From Psychrobacillus antarcticus (GTDB lineage Bacteria; Bacillota; Bacilli; Bacillales_A; Planococcaceae), in the NCBI RefSeq assembly GCF_029533155.1, contig NZ_JAIZDB010000042.1:1-32515 (forward strand): a DNA stretch of 32,515 nt, given 5' to 3'. Position numbers and translations under genes: made by a program. Under the pieces are notes generated by a model that saw nothing but the letters and a program-made list of their open reading frames with translations, was not told the origin of the DNA and did no database searches. Each line of letters opens with the position of its first letter. Within the stretch, counting starts at the first letter, position 1. This document shows positions 1 through 7,203 of the stretch, piece by piece.

Positions 1-85
1 CATGGATACAAATTCGATCTTCCACTTGTTCCATTTTAGTAACTTGAACTTCTTCTAATCCTGGTAAAAACATGTTAAAATTCAA
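1..85 (-). CDS. ISL3-type transposase, N-terminal fragment
   Basis: A TTG start at 85-83 is preceded by GGAG ten bases upstream; the next in-frame ATG is at 73. The first residues read MNFNMFLPGLEEVQVTKMEQ, which resembles the opening of ISL3-family transposases (a short LPGLE motif before the N-terminal zinc-binding region). Twenty-eight codons are visible before the window ends. The protein would catalyse excision and insertion of the element. The start choice between TTG 85 and ATG 73 is uncertain; the TTG has the better ribosome binding site. Confidence 0.7.
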   Translation of the reverse strand, partial: MNFNMFLPGLEEVQVTKMEQVEDRICIH

Positions 86-205
86 TTGCACACATCTCCA
101 ATCTCTACTTGTTTCTCGACAATTCAAGTATAAAAGATTTGGAAGATGTTGTGCATTTTTTTATGCACTAAATTTTTTGTAGACCCCAACATTTATTGTA
201 GAGCC
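1..205 (-). mobile_element. ISL3-family insertion sequence, 5' end (partial, runs off left edge)
   Basis: On the minus strand this stretch begins at 205 with a terminal inverted repeat (GGCTCTAC, then AAATGTTGGGGT, ending near 183), followed by about 95 bases of leader and the start of a transposase gene at 85. The same repeat pattern (GGTTCTAC, then AAATGTTGGGGT) opens the IS fragment at 32367, where it lies downstream of a transposase C-terminus, so the two are the opposite ends of the same kind of element. The GG-TCT start and the encoded protein fit ISL3. Only one boundary is inside the window, so no target duplication can be checked. Confidence 0.8.
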
Positions 206-215
206 TTTAAATTAA

Positions 216-249
216 AACAGCGGACCCTTTTTATAAGGTGCCCGCTGTT
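216..249 (-). terminator. Intrinsic terminator of tdh
   Basis: An AACAGCGG / CCGCTGTT stem with a run of T residues on the minus strand. It overlaps the last codons and the stop codon of tdh. The plus-strand side is also followed by eight T residues, so it may also stop transcription coming out of the IS. Confidence 0.75.
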
Positions 250-1190
250 TTTTTTGTTGCTAGTTTAGTTAACATATCCTTAGTCATAGCATCTAGATTG
301 TATTTAAATGAAAAGCCCCATTCTTCTTTTGCCGCTGTTGCATCTATAGAATCTGGCCAGCTATTTGCTATTGCTTGACGAACTGGGTCTACTGCATAGT
401 CCATTGTGAAAGTCGGTATTTCCTTACGTATCGATGCTGCGATTTGCTCAGGCTCAAAGCTCATCGCAGTTACATTGAACGCATTACGGTGAATCAATTT
501 AGAAGGATCGGCTTCCATTAAGTCCACAATCGCTTGTAGAGCATCCGGCATATACATCATATCCATGTATGTTCCAGCTGCAATAAACGATGTATATGAG
601 CCTTCTTTAATCGCTTTATAGTAAATATCTACTGCATAATCTGTCGTTCCGCCACCAGGTAAGGTTTCATTGGAGATCAGGCCTGGAAAACGCACTCCGC
701 GTGTATCTAACCCGAATTTATTAAAGTAATAATCACATAGTAGTTCACCCGATACTTTGTTCACGCCATACATGGTTGTCGGACGCTGCAATGTGTCCTG
801 AGGAGTATTCTTCTTTGGTGTAGATGGACCAAATGCTCCAATTGAGCTTGGAGTAAAGAATTGCAAACCTAGCTCTCGTGATGCTTCTAATGCATTCACT
901 AAACCACCCATATTCAAATTCCAGGCAAGTAAAGGTTTTACTTCAGCTGTTGCTGATAATAGAGCCGCCATGTGGATCATCGTATCCGCTTTGAAATCCC
1001 TTGCAAGCTGATGCATTTTTTCTCCATCTGTCACGTCTAATATTTCAAAAGGACCGTTTTCCGATACAGGTGAAGCTATATGTCTAATATCAGTTGCTAA
1101 TATATTGTCTGAACCGTATTCTTTTCGCAATTTGGTTATTAACTCTGAACCAATTTGACCTAAAGCTCCGGTAACCATAATTTTTTTCAT
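231..1190 (-). CDS. tdh: L-threonine 3-dehydrogenase, short-chain (SDR) type
   Basis: Oxidises L-threonine to 2-amino-3-ketobutyrate with NAD+, the first step of threonine breakdown to glycine and acetyl-CoA; the product is used by Kbl, encoded at 2899-4089. The 319-residue protein starts [14 protein letters not shown], a Rossmann GxxGxxG (Gly8, 11, 14), and has the SDR catalytic pair Tyr141-xxx-Lys145 in [11 protein letters not shown]. It belongs to the extended-SDR (UDP-galactose-epimerase-like) threonine dehydrogenases, not the zinc-dependent type of Bacillus subtilis. The start at 1190 was chosen over an upstream ATG (1247) because GAAAGGAAG lies just ahead of it and the Rossmann fold begins there. 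It has its own promoter and terminator, so it is monocistronic. Confidence 0.92.
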   Translation of the reverse strand: MKKIMVTGALGQIGSELITKLRKEYGSDNILATDIRHIASPVSENGPFEILDVTDGEKMHQLARDFKADTMIHMAALLSATAEVKPLLAWNLNMGGLVNALEASRELGLQFFTPSSIGAFGPSTPKKNTPQDTLQRPTTMYGVNKVSGELLCDYYFNKFGLDTRGVRFPGLISNETLPGGGTTDYAVDIYYKAIKEGSYTSFIAAGTYMDMMYMPDALQAIVDLMEADPSKLIHRNAFNVTAMSFEPEQIAASIRKEIPTFTMDYAVDPVRQAIANSWPDSIDATAAKEEWGFSFKYNLDAMTKDMLTKLATKKTAGTL

Positions 1191-1279
1191 GATATTCTTC
1201 CTTTCAAAAACAATTGTATTTCTCAGGAGTACAAAACTATCCTTCAAACCATTGATAACACTAGTATTTTATGAAATTT

Positions 1280-1308
1280 ATTATACCGTGTTCATTGTTA
1301 AAATACAA
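1280..1308 (-). promoter_or_regulatory. SigA-type promoter of tdh
   Basis: On the minus strand TTGTAT (1308-1303), a 17-base spacer and a perfect TATAAT (1285-1280). This leaves a leader of about 80 bases before the tdh start at 1190. Confidence 0.65.
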
Positions 1309-1328
1309 CACCTTCAAGTAGAGAGATT

Positions 1329-1337
1329 TGGTATAAT
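1329..1337 (+). promoter_or_regulatory. Extended -10 promoter for the 1356 gene
   Basis: TGGTATAAT, a TGn-extended perfect -10 box; no good -35 is visible. AAAGGAGG follows at about 1343, just ahead of the ATG at 1356. It is divergent from the tdh promoter. Confidence 0.55.
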
Positions 1338-1355
1338 GAAATAAAGGAGGATTAT

Positions 1356-1993
1356 ATGAGATTATTATCATTTATTTATGTATTTATTTTTGGGGTTGTA
1401 CTAACAGTAGCTTTGCTTTTTTTGAACCTGCCAACTTTGTTGATTTATGTTGTAATTATTGTTGTTTATATAATATTGATCGTTTTACCACCAATATATA
1501 CGATTTATAAATCCAATAACCTGAAAAAGTGGAACGTTTTTTGGAAAAAAATAAGCGTAAGCCTATATTCGCTTTTCCCCTTGTAGTAAAGACAGGCAAT
1601 CGTGAAGAAATGACCGCTACCATTCAATTGATCTTAACCAAATACAAGCAGCCATATATGCAAGAAGTATATAAAACAAATTTAGCTTTGTTTGAAAATA
1701 ATGTATCACTTTTTGAACAGCGAGCTAAACAAATTAGTAAAGAACCACTTCATACATATTACATAGCTTATGCAGAAGCACTGAAAGGTAATCTTAAAGA
1801 AGCACTATCATTAAAGGAGAAATTGCCCGTTGGTTGGATGCCCTATGCAATAGATGCGATCATCGCAAAAGAAAAAGGGGATTTGAGTGCTTTTCGATTA
1901 GCAGCGAAACAGAGCATGGATTTGGCTAGAGGGGTTCAGAAGTTTAATCTTGTGCATTCTTTTGAATGGATGGAAAAAGAAATAGTAAAGTAG
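1356..1993 (+). pseudogene. Membrane protein with TPR-like cytosolic part, split by a -1 frameshift
   Basis: Two overlapping reading frames make one plausible protein. Frame 1 (1356-1586, ATG with AAAGGAGG) encodes two hydrophobic segments (about residues 4-23 and 26-50) ending IYTIYKSNNLKK, then drifts into unlikely sequence. The -1 frame picks up at 1529 as VERFLEKNKRKPIFAFPL and continues to 1993 with helical, repeat-like sequence (YYIAYAEALKGNLKEAL, an SEL1/TPR-like pattern). The junction is an A5 run followed by G (1524-1529); a sixth A would give one continuous frame of about 212 codons. The downstream GTG at 1529 has no ribosome binding site. The cause could be a mutation, a sequencing error in the homopolymer, or -1 slippage on the A-AAG motif. 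Function is unknown. Confidence 0.65.
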
Positions 1994-2014
1994 TAAGAAA
2001 AATCGGATAAAAAA

Positions 2015-2177
2015 ACGCCCGGTCCTTTAGGATCTAAACCTGTTTCTACTGTTTTTGAAGGGCTTTGGACAGACTTATTGCTATATAATTACCGTTTGAT
2101 TTTTTAAAGATGCTGGTCGTGACTGAAGTCACGACCAGCATCTTTTTTTCTCGGTAATCTTATGGCTATTAACTGTC
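2015..2177 (+). repeat. Large modular repeat, module 1, copy 1
   Basis: This 163-base block recurs almost unchanged at 8060-8222; over the first 150 or so bases I see a single difference (TTTTTGAAGG here, TTTTCGAAGG there). It starts ACGCCCGGTCCTTTAGGATC and holds a 40-base near-perfect palindrome followed by T residues. No plausible protein is encoded. It sits downstream of the 1356 gene. Confidence 0.85.
2106..2151 (+). terminator. 19-bp perfect palindrome with T-tract
   Basis: Arms at 2106-2124 and 2127-2145 pair perfectly over 19 bases around a two-base centre, followed by T residues on the plus strand. It would form a very stable intrinsic terminator for the 1356 gene. The left arm begins with AAA, so it also has U residues in the other direction. 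It is identical to the hairpin at 8151-8190, so it is part of the repeat rather than a gene-specific terminator. Confidence 0.75.
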
Positions 2178-2269
2178 CTTCTCCCTTCTACAACTTTTTA
2201 GAAACGGGTTAGTTCATTTTTTGGATAACTAGGAAAAGATATTATCCTATCCAAACATTAAGCTCTCGA

Positions 2270-2848
2270 AAATACAATTTCGTTCGCTTCTGGGCTTTTT
2301 TATTTTGTAACTACTTACTATTTCTTTTTATTTCCACTAGTAAAAAAGGAAATCTACTATCTTCATCCTTCCTTACACAATTTCATTCCTAAATTCAACA
2401 GGCGGTTTTATCTCTACATTAACTCTGACTACTCTAATCATCTAAGCGAGAGGCTATGCAATATCCCTTAGTTAAGTGCTACTCATTTAATTGATTGGAG
2501 TGCAAGGTGTCGACTCCAGTGGGAACAGCAAATGTTTTCTGCACCGATAGCGAAGCGGCAGGTGTACGAGCTGAAAGCCCCGCAGGAGCATATGTTTTCG
2601 TAGTGACGAGGAGATTGAAGCCGTGTCACGGAGGCCAACAGGATGTTGGTCACAAAGGCGTTGAGGCCCACAGGATGTGGGTTATGCAATCGTTGCCGCA
2701 GGACGCGGCGAACTTAGTATTGCCTTCCTTTCGAGATGTGGCGCACTTACCCTTTGTCCCTTTATCTGAAACGGAAATCAGTAGTATTAATCATTCTTAA
2801 AAGTCCTGTAAAACCGGTGTTCATGCTGTATTTTCATATACTTTCTTT
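2270..2848 (+). repeat. Large modular repeat, module 2 (GGA-hairpin array), copy 1
   Basis: Homologous to 8420-8988, and in its second half to 5800-5950. An AT-rich part (2313-2490) is followed at 2491 by ATTGATTGGAGTGCAAGG, the terminal sequence of the 128-bp element found inverted at 5409-5536. Then comes a GC-rich series of hairpins: CCAACAGGATGTTGG (2635-2649), CCCACAGGATGTGGG (2667-2681) and GCCGCAGGACGCGGC (2695-2709), each exposing GGA or AGGA in the loop, about 30 bases apart. An open frame at 2495-2800 is a by-product of this repeat: it has no ribosome binding site and the same peptide appears in copy 2. No gene lies in 1994-2898. Confidence 0.8.
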
Positions 2849-2850
2849 AC

Positions 2851-2885
2851 AAAAAATAGCTACCAAGATTTACCTTGATAGCTAC
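2851..2885 (-). terminator. Intrinsic terminator of kbl
   Basis: TAGCTA-T-CAAG paired with CTTG-G-TAGCTA on the minus strand, followed by six T residues, 14 bases past the kbl stop codon. Confidence 0.8.
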
Positions 2886-2898
2886 TTCTGATTTCTCT

Positions 2899-4089
2899 TT
2901 ATTTAATTACGCCAAGCTCTTTACCTACTTTTTCATAAGCAGCTATGGCTTCGTCTAGCATTTCTTTTGTATGAGCTGCAGTTGGCATGTTGCGGACGCG
3001 GCCTGCTCCTTTTGGTACGGTTGGGAAGACGATTGATTTTGCATAAACGCCTTCTTCAAATAGTCGTTTAGAGAATGTTTGAGTTAGTTTTTCGTCTCCG
3101 ATAATACAAGGAGTGATCGGCGTTTCAGATGCGCCTATATCAAAGCCAAGTTTAGCTAAACCTGCTTTTAAGTAATCGCCGTTGTCCCAAAGCTTGTCGT
3201 GTAACTCTGTTGAATCAATAATAATTTGAACTGCAGCTGTTATTGCAGCTACATCACCTGGTGGTAATGCTGTGGAGAATAAGAATGGACGCGAACGAAC
3301 CTTTAACCAGTCGATTAAATCCTGTTTACCTGCAACGTATCCACCTACGACACCGATTGCTTTAGAAAGGGTACCAATTTGGAAGTCGATTTCTTTTTCT
3401 AAACCGAACTGCTTTACAGTTCCCTTTCCTTTACCAGTGACACCTGAACCATGTGCATCATCTACGTACGTGATCAGATCAAATTCTTTTGCAATTGCCA
3501 CGATTTCAGGAAGTTTCGCAATATCTCCATCCATGGAGAATACACCGTCTGTAATAACCATTACTTTATTATATTGACCAGATTCAGTTGCAGCTTTCGC
3601 TTTTGCACGTAAATCATCCATATCAGAATGGTTGAACGCTATTATTTTTGCACGTGAAAGTCGGCATCCGTCGATAATAGATGCATGGTTTAATTGGTCC
3701 GACAGGATGGCATCGTTTTTATCCATCACTGCAGAAATTGCTGCCATATTACAGTTGAAGCCTGATTGGTACGAAATTGCTGCTTCAGTTCCTTTGAATT
3801 CTGCTAGCTTTTGCTCCAACTTCACATGGAGATCTAGTGTTCCATTGATCGTACGTACAGCCCCTGCTCCAACCCCATACTTGTCCACTGCTTCTTTGGC
3901 AATTTGTTTAAGCTCTGGATTTGTCGCAAGCCCTAAATAGTTATTAGATGATAAGTTAATGAGCTCCGATCCTTTTACACTGATTTTAGCGCCATTTGGA
4001 CCATCTACAGGTTCAATTTCGTTATATAAACCTTGGCTTTTTAATTCATTTAAGTTTTCGGATAAAAAATTATTTAATACGTGAGACAT
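2899..4089 (-). CDS. kbl: Glycine C-acetyltransferase (2-amino-3-ketobutyrate CoA ligase)
   Basis: A PLP enzyme that splits 2-amino-3-ketobutyrate with CoA into glycine and acetyl-CoA, the second step after Tdh. The 396-residue product is full length for the alpha-oxoamine synthase family. Visible landmarks are SSNNYLGLA near residue 47, VDDAHGSG (about 209-216; its Asp binds the PLP ring nitrogen) and GTLSKAIG with the Schiff-base lysine at about 243. The start at 4089 (MSHVLNNF) is preceded by AAAGGATGAGG; upstream in-frame ATGs at 4098 and 4119 lack this spacing. kbl and tdh are commonly neighbours, but here the 1356 gene and a repeat copy lie between them, so each has its own promoter. 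BioF is the nearest alternative, but the tdh context favours Kbl. Confidence 0.93.
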   Translation of the reverse strand: MSHVLNNFLSENLNELKSQGLYNEIEPVDGPNGAKISVKGSELINLSSNNYLGLATNPELKQIAKEAVDKYGVGAGAVRTINGTLDLHVKLEQKLAEFKGTEAAISYQSGFNCNMAAISAVMDKNDAILSDQLNHASIIDGCRLSRAKIIAFNHSDMDDLRAKAKAATESGQYNKVMVITDGVFSMDGDIAKLPEIVAIAKEFDLITYVDDAHGSGVTGKGKGTVKQFGLEKEIDFQIGTLSKAIGVVGGYVAGKQDLIDWLKVRSRPFLFSTALPPGDVAAITAAVQIIIDSTELHDKLWDNGDYLKAGLAKLGFDIGASETPITPCIIGDEKLTQTFSKRLFEEGVYAKSIVFPTVPKGAGRVRNMPTAAHTKEMLDEAIAAYEKVGKELGVIK

Positions 4090-4123
4090 GTTCCTCATCC
4101 TTTCACGGCTGATATTCAACTCT

Positions 4124-4132
4124 ATCTTACCA
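4124..4132 (-). promoter_or_regulatory. Extended -10 promoter of kbl
   Basis: TGGTAAGAT on the minus strand, a TGn-extended -10 about 35 bases ahead of the start codon. No convincing -35 box is visible. Confidence 0.4.
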
Positions 4133-4167
4133 CGGTAGAAGGTTTGAGGAAAATAAAGGTGTTTGAT

Positions 4168-4200
4168 AAAAGCCCTACGGAAATTTGTCAGTAGGGCCTT
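4168..4200 (-). terminator. Intrinsic terminator of the 4233 gene
   Basis: AAGGCCCTAC pairs with GTAGGGCTTTT on the minus strand across a 12-base loop, 33 bases past the stop codon. Confidence 0.75.
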
Positions 4201-4232
4201 ATCATGGCTATTTTCAGATTAAATCACAGTGT

Positions 4233-5294
4233 TCATCTGATCGTTTCAAGCATTTTCTCCTGTAATTCGCTCCATTTATCCTCTTCAACAGCTGAATCGT
4301 AAAGCATCTTGATCATTTTGGATTCTCCAGCATACGTGCACAGATAGTCTTGGGCAAGCTCCATTTCGTTTACGTAACGATTTCTAACTTCTACTATTTC
4401 ATCTTCATTTAACAACGTTTGATCGATATGTGGGAAGAAATCGATAATTTCATCTCCCTCTCGTTCTGGTTCATATACATGTGGACTAGTTGCATCTACC
4501 ATACATAATTGGAGTTCTGGAAGTACTATTCCGTCAATACTGTTTGCATCAAGACCACACCAAATAAAGCGAACATCCAAACCATGTAGTTTTGCTACTT
4601 CCCCAAATTTCTTCATAAAAGAAGATTTCCCGCTACCTGGTAACCCTTTTATATACAGTCTAGTTTTTAAATTTTTGGAAATAGACTCTAGTGTATCCTT
4701 TGCCCCGAATGGAGTAAGGGACCCCATCAAACGATGCGTCATCTTTGGATTTTTTTGCAGTTGAATATTACCAATACTTTTCTTTGTGCGCTCTTCTAGC
4801 AATGTGTTTATCCCGTCCCAGCTGATGGTTGCCTGTATAAGCTCTTCCCATTCATCATGAATTTTTTTTGCTCGGGATAGTGCTTGAAGCCCTTTTGTAA
4901 GCCATATATCATTACTAATCTGCTTATCTTTTACTATGGGACCAATATCACGAAGTTTCCGATCATTAAACGCTTCATAATATGGTACCCATTCATGACC
5001 TGCCCCATAATAAGTGGGATCGACGGTATCTGCTTGTAAGTAGAGTGTTTTAGTTTCCGTAATATAAACGCCCTCCAACAAATCCTCATGCATAGGATCA
5101 TAAAACCACTCCATATTTTTCCCACGTCGTATTGCAGTATAGCTTATTTCCTTCAATATCTCTGACAAACGATAAGTAGTTGGTCCTTTAAAAAAATATA
5201 CTTTGTTTGCTTCTTGAATAATTTCTTTGTAAAAGTTTTTCACACCTTGTCCAGTATATGACCTTCCCATATAATGAGTAATTATCCCGATCAT
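4233..5294 (-). CDS. PRK06851-like P-loop ATPase with two halves, first P-loop degenerate
   Basis: A 353-residue cytosolic protein built from two similar halves. The second (about 203-300) has an intact Walker A, YIKGLPGSGKSS (GLPGSGKS at 217-224), followed by VRFIWCGLDANSIDGIVLPE and MVDATSPHVYEPE. The first (about 20-115) follows the same plan (VYFFKGPTTYRLSEI, MEWFYDPMHEDLLEGVYITE, LQADTVDPTYYGAG), but its loop reads GPTTYRLS, without the Lys-Ser needed to hold phosphate. This matches the two-domain PRK06851-type NTPases of Bacillales, whose cellular role is not established. The start at 5294 has GGGAGG eight bases ahead. It is monocistronic, with a terminator downstream and repeats upstream. 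The family call rests on motif layout; what it acts on is unknown. Confidence 0.8.
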   Translation of the reverse strand: MIGIITHYMGRSYTGQGVKNFYKEIIQEANKVYFFKGPTTYRLSEILKEISYTAIRRGKNMEWFYDPMHEDLLEGVYITETKTLYLQADTVDPTYYGAGHEWVPYYEAFNDRKLRDIGPIVKDKQISNDIWLTKGLQALSRAKKIHDEWEELIQATISWDGINTLLEERTKKSIGNIQLQKNPKMTHRLMGSLTPFGAKDTLESISKNLKTRLYIKGLPGSGKSSFMKKFGEVAKLHGLDVRFIWCGLDANSIDGIVLPELQLCMVDATSPHVYEPEREGDEIIDFFPHIDQTLLNEDEIVEVRNRYVNEMELAQDYLCTYAGESKMIKMLYDSAVEEDKWSELQEKMLETIR

Positions 5295-5357
5295 TGCGTC
5301 ATCCTCCCTATCATTCCTTCAAGAAATACTATATGCATCACCCCGATAAAATATGAA

Positions 5358-5383
5358 AAACCGGGCAAAAAGACGCCCGGTTT
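5358..5383. terminator. GC-rich hairpin AAACCGGGC / GCCCGGTTT
   Basis: A 9-bp perfect stem with an 8-base loop upstream of the 4233 gene. On the minus strand it is followed by TTC then AT-rich sequence, so it is a weak terminator at best. The GCCCGG core echoes the opening of repeat module 1 at 2015 and 8060. Confidence 0.4.
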
Positions 5384-5408
5384 GTTAAAAATAAAATATA
5401 GAAATGCC

Positions 5409-5536
5409 ATTGATTTCCGCTTCGAGCGGACGCTTTCCGTGGGCACGGCTTCAGCCGTTTCCCTCGCTTACGCTCAGTCCAGGGTCTTCAGCTCCCGCTG
5501 TTCCCACTGGAGTCGACGCTCTGCACTCCAATCAAT
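5409..5536 (-). repeat. 128-bp palindrome-rich element with ATTGATT ends
   Basis: Bounded by ATTGATTTCCGC on the left and CACTCCAATCAAT on the right, giving 7-bp inverted ends. The interior is GC-rich with nested hairpins (TCGAGCGGACGC, CACGGCTTCAGCCGT). On the minus strand its first 40 bases match the start of the GC-rich part of repeat copies 1 and 2 (from 2491 and 8635). It looks like the compact form of the same family, of a REP/MITE-like kind dispersed in Bacillaceae genomes. No target duplication is evident. Confidence 0.7.
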
Positions 5537-5955
5537 AAAATCCACATTCTTCTTTTCTAATAAAATAGTATCCCTAACCAAGCGGACAGTTTTATCCCTA
5601 CATTCACTTGGACTACTCTTAACATCAAAGCGGGAAGCTATGCAATATCTCATAGTTGGGTACTACTAACTTAATTGATCTTCGTTACAGGTGGTGACTC
5701 GGCGGGATGAGTGAGACAGATGAGATATCACAGCGACGGTGATAGCTCATCGCTCACCCCTCGACGGCTGGTCACAAAGGCGTTGAGGCCCACAGGAGGT
5801 GGGTTATGCAATCGTTGCCGCAGGACGCGGCGAACTTAGATTGCCTTCCTTTTGAGATGTGGCGCACTTAGCCTTTGTACCCCACATGAAACGCAAATCA
5901 GTAGTATTATTCATTCCACAACTGAGTGTTCATGCTGAGATATTTTCCCATCTTT
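5537..5955 (+). repeat. Large modular repeat, module 2, copy 3 (mosaic)
   Basis: The AT-rich lead (5550-5680) and the tail from GGTCACAAAGGCGTTGAGG (5770) onward match module 2 of copies 1 and 2. The middle is replaced by another sequence that folds into a long hairpin (5711-5759: GTGAG, GATGAG and ATATCAC pairing with GTGAT, CTCATC and CTCAC). The tail retains CCCACAGGAGGTGGG (5789-5803) and GCCGCAGGACGCGGC (5817-5831). No gene is seen between 5295 and 5973; the open frame at 5274-5669 runs through repeats without a ribosome binding site. Confidence 0.75.
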
Positions 5956-5956
5956 T

Positions 5957-5997
5957 GAAAAAGAGTGTGAAAATCAGCTTTGATTTTCCACACTCTT
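5957..5997 (-). terminator. Intrinsic terminator of the YczE-like gene
   Basis: AAGAGTGTGGAAAATCA pairs with TGATTTTCACACTCTT (one bulge) on the minus strand, then TTT. It overlaps the last codons of the gene. Confidence 0.7.
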
Positions 5998-6621
5998 CTT
6001 CACATACGGCAATGTATAACCGGAAATCTTATATAATATTTTTTGAGATAATGGCAAGGAATAATGAACGATCTGACCGAGTAATAAAGCAATAATAATA
6101 GTACCTAGTCCAACTGGTCCACCAAGCGCCCAACCAGCTAGCGCCACAATTATTTCTATTCCGGTTCTCACTTTTTTAATACCCCAGCCCGTTTTTGCCA
6201 TGAGCAACAGCATAAGAGAATCGCGTGGACCAGCTCCAACGTTTGGAGAAACATAAACCCCTACTCCTATTCCTATCATAGCAACCCCAAAAATAAATAT
6301 AATTAGCTGACCTACATAACTAGTTATATCTGGTAATAGCCAGTTAAACACATCAATAAAAGAACCTAATAAAAGAACATTTAACCATGTTCCAAGTTGT
6401 GGAAATTTCTTCGTTCCAATCATCGTTACCAACACAATGATAATAGCCGTCACAATCGCCCAAATACCCATCGTTAAACCTAAATGATTATGTAATCCAA
6501 CATGAAACACATCCCATGGTCCAATTCCAAACTGCTGTCCCTTAATAGTCATCGAAATTCCTAAGGACATCATTGTGACTCCCGTAACAAAAAATATCCA
6601 CCGCCAAAATAATTGCATCAT
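5974..6621 (-). CDS. YczE/YyaS/YitT-type integral membrane protein
   Basis: A 215-residue protein with about five hydrophobic segments (roughly 7-25, 50-68, 79-97, 105-126 and 155-185). Two similar glycine-rich stretches, GISMTIKGQQFGIGPWDVF near residue 21 and VGVYVSPNVGAGPRDSL near 120, mark the internal repeat of the YczE family. In Bacillus subtilis YczE is needed for surfactin production, but the molecular role is unknown, and no peptide synthetase lies nearby here. Two ATGs stand in tandem at 6621 and 6618, with AGGA ahead. It ends in its own terminator, and the YbaK gene lies 89 bases upstream on the same strand, so readthrough from that operon is possible. Confidence 0.82.
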   Translation of the reverse strand: MMQLFWRWIFFVTGVTMMSLGISMTIKGQQFGIGPWDVFHVGLHNHLGLTMGIWAIVTAIIIVLVTMIGTKKFPQLGTWLNVLLLGSFIDVFNWLLPDITSYVGQLIIFIFGVAMIGIGVGVYVSPNVGAGPRDSLMLLLMAKTGWGIKKVRTGIEIIVALAGWALGGPVGLGTIIIALLLGQIVHYSLPLSQKILYKISGYTLPYVKKSVENQS

Positions 6622-6710
6622 TTATAAAAATCCTACTTCCTGTTTAAGAAAACCACCTAAAAGTCTCCAATATATAGTAGGTCAATTATAAGATGTTTTT
6701 ATGGAAAAGG

Positions 6711-7187
6711 TCACATTTTAATTATTGTTGCAATTCGACCATTCGTTAGCTGAAGCAAATCATGCGGGTTTAGTTTTACCTGAAGCCCGATTTTTCCACC
6801 ACTTACAAGGATAAAATCAAGGCCCTCTGCACTTGCGTCAATCCATGTTGGAAGTAATTTCTTCATCCCAATTGGGGAACATCCCCCTCGAATATATCCG
6901 GTAGTCGATTGCAATTCCTTCAGAGGTAAAAGTTCTACTTTTTTCTCCCCTACCACTTTGGCTACTTCTTTTAAATTTAACTCATTATGTACAGGGATTA
7001 TACAAACATAATGCTTATTTGTTCCCGCGGTTACAAGTAATGTTTTGTACACAACAAAAACGGGATAGCCTATTTTATCTGCTACAGTTACCCCGTCTAA
7101 TTCTTCGCCAGTAAGCTCATATTCGATTAATTCAAACGTAATTTTTTGTTGTTCTATTTTACGAACAGCATTCGTTTTTTTGCTCAT
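6711..7187 (-). CDS. ybaK: Cys-tRNA(Pro)/Cys-tRNA(Cys) deacylase, YbaK/EbsC family
   Basis: Hydrolyses cysteine mischarged onto tRNA-Pro, a trans-editing activity that supports prolyl-tRNA synthetase. The 158-residue length equals that of E. coli YbaK (159). The conserved lysine lies in VFVVYKTLLV (Lys48), and the glycine-rich loop in GYIRGGCSPIGMKK near residue 98, with a second loop LVSGGKIGLQV near 127. The start at 7187 has AAAAGGGG about ten bases upstream. The gene begins 16 bases after the stop of the 7204 gene, so the two are co-transcribed from the promoter near 7925-7952. The related ProX and INS-domain editing proteins are the main alternatives, but the TGYIRGGCSPIG block favours YbaK. 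Confidence 0.9.
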   Translation of the reverse strand: MSKKTNAVRKIEQQKITFELIEYELTGEELDGVTVADKIGYPVFVVYKTLLVTAGTNKHYVCIIPVHNELNLKEVAKVVGEKKVELLPLKELQSTTGYIRGGCSPIGMKKLLPTWIDASAEGLDFILVSGGKIGLQVKLNPHDLLQLTNGRIATIIKM

Positions 7188-7203
7188 GTTCGAGTGCCCC
7201 TTT

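Noticed and set aside
2495-2800. Open frame of 101 codons (and 8639-8893, nearly the same peptide)
   Set aside because: It lies wholly in the GC-rich repeat, has no ribosome binding site, and its sequence follows the hairpins rather than any protein pattern. Such peptides are typical false genes in dispersed repeats.
4100-4230. Riboswitch upstream of kbl
   Set aside because: The only structure there is the terminator of the upstream gene; no glycine or T-box motif is visible.
5274-5669. Open frame of 131 codons on the plus strand
   Set aside because: It starts antisense to the ATPase gene and runs through the 128-bp element and repeat module 2, with no ribosome binding site and a low-quality peptide.
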